Shown here in pieces: positions 6,284 to 6,556 of a stretch of DNA of 6,556 nt. Origin of the DNA: Nitrososphaerota archaeon (GTDB taxonomy: Archaea > Thermoproteota > Nitrososphaeria_A > Caldarchaeales > Wolframiiraptoraceae); contig JAGGVM010000105.1 of assembly GCA_021157985.1 (NCBI GenBank), positions 1 to 6,556 on the forward strand, written 5' to 3'. Made by a program: the position numbers and the translations under genes. The number at the start of each line of letters is the position of its first letter. Within the stretch, counting starts at the first letter, position 1. The notes under the pieces are model-generated. The model was not told where the DNA came from and did no database searches. It saw only the letters and a program-made list of their open reading frames with translations.

Positions 6284-6556
6284 ATGCCGATCTGGATCAT
6301 CCGAGATTATGATCGATGCAGCGGATGTAGGCTCTGCGAAATTGCGTGCTCCCTTAAACACGAGGGAAAGATCTGGCCAGAAGCTTCTAGGATACGCGTT
6401 TACGAGCTCGTTCCCGGAATAAACATCCACATCTATGCTCCCAGTGCTCAGACATGCCCTGCGTCGAGGCCTGTCCGAAAAACGCGCTCTATCGAGACGA
6501 GAAAACAGGGGCGATAATGGTCAAGGTCGAAGACTGCATAGAATGCGGGCTTTGCA
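6284..6556 (+). CDS. 4Fe-4S poly-cluster ferredoxin-type electron-transfer protein, 3' partial, with apparent frameshift near 6425-6428
   Basis: Start of an iron-sulfur subunit that would pass electrons to or from a partner oxidoreductase, such as a molybdopterin or tungsten aldehyde oxidoreductase-type enzyme. From the ATG at 6284 the protein reads MPIWIIRDYDRCSGC and carries cluster motif CxxCxxCxxxC (C12, C15, C18, C22). This frame then degenerates and stops at 6515-6517. From 6427 another frame continues as PHLCSQCSDMPCVEACPKNA, a classic CxxCxxxxCxxxCP motif, and later CIECGLC at the window edge. Adding one base near 6425-6428 would join them as ...GINIPHLC..., so a single nucleotide is missing, either as a real mutation or as a sequence error. 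The start is chosen by TATA spacing. The gene is divergent from the M20 gene, and its partners lie off the right edge. Confidence 0.8.

Noticed and set aside
1..6556. tRNA, rRNA, CRISPR array, insertion sequence or att site
   Set aside because: No cloverleaf-like sequence, regularly spaced repeats, terminal inverted repeats or transposase coding were seen. Almost the whole window is accounted for by six protein genes.

Overview
The window looks archaeal, most likely from a thermophilic member of the Thermoproteota (TACK) lineages. This is inferred from signals in the sequence, not from a database match. Near-leaderless genes sit about 25-30 nt downstream of AT-rich TATA boxes (TTTATAAG before the binding-protein gene is the clearest). 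The binding protein starts with a pilin-like (class III) N-terminal segment followed by a Thr/Ser-rich stalk, a design known from archaeal surface binding proteins. The last gene encodes a poly-cluster ferredoxin of the kind common in archaeal oxidoreductase operons. Coding density is very high and every intergenic gap is under 155 bp.

Layout from left to right. On the minus strand, transcribed right to left, lies a family-5 (Opp/Dpp) ABC uptake locus: solute-binding protein (3775-1892), DppD/OppD-type ATPase (1741-770) and DppF/OppF-type ATPase (754 to beyond the left edge, C-terminus missing). No permease genes lie between the binding protein and the ATPases. A 150-bp gap after the binding protein holds a perfect 2x15-bp tandem repeat, a short A/T hairpin, T-rich stretches that could terminate transcription and a separate promoter for the ATPases.

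Divergent from the binding protein, across a 128-bp promoter region with repeated short elements, is a plus-strand BNR/Asp-box sialidase-like beta-propeller protein (3904-5013) without a signal peptide. It converges, with only 6 bp between stop codons, on a minus-strand M20 family metallo-deacylase of ArgE/DapE type (6174-5020) that starts at TTG. At the right edge a plus-strand 4Fe-4S ferredoxin gene begins (about 6284) and runs off the window. Its reading frame breaks near 6425-6428, and a single missing base would restore the cysteine pattern.

Taken together, the window suggests a scavenging module: a surface-anchored binding protein and ABC ATPases importing a peptide- or oligosaccharide-like ligand, a cytoplasmic Asp-box protein that could act on a glycan, and a cytoplasmic deacylase/peptidase that could act on N-acyl or peptide products. 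The link between these genes rests on proximity and divergent promoters only. The ferredoxin probably belongs to a separate redox operon extending to the right.
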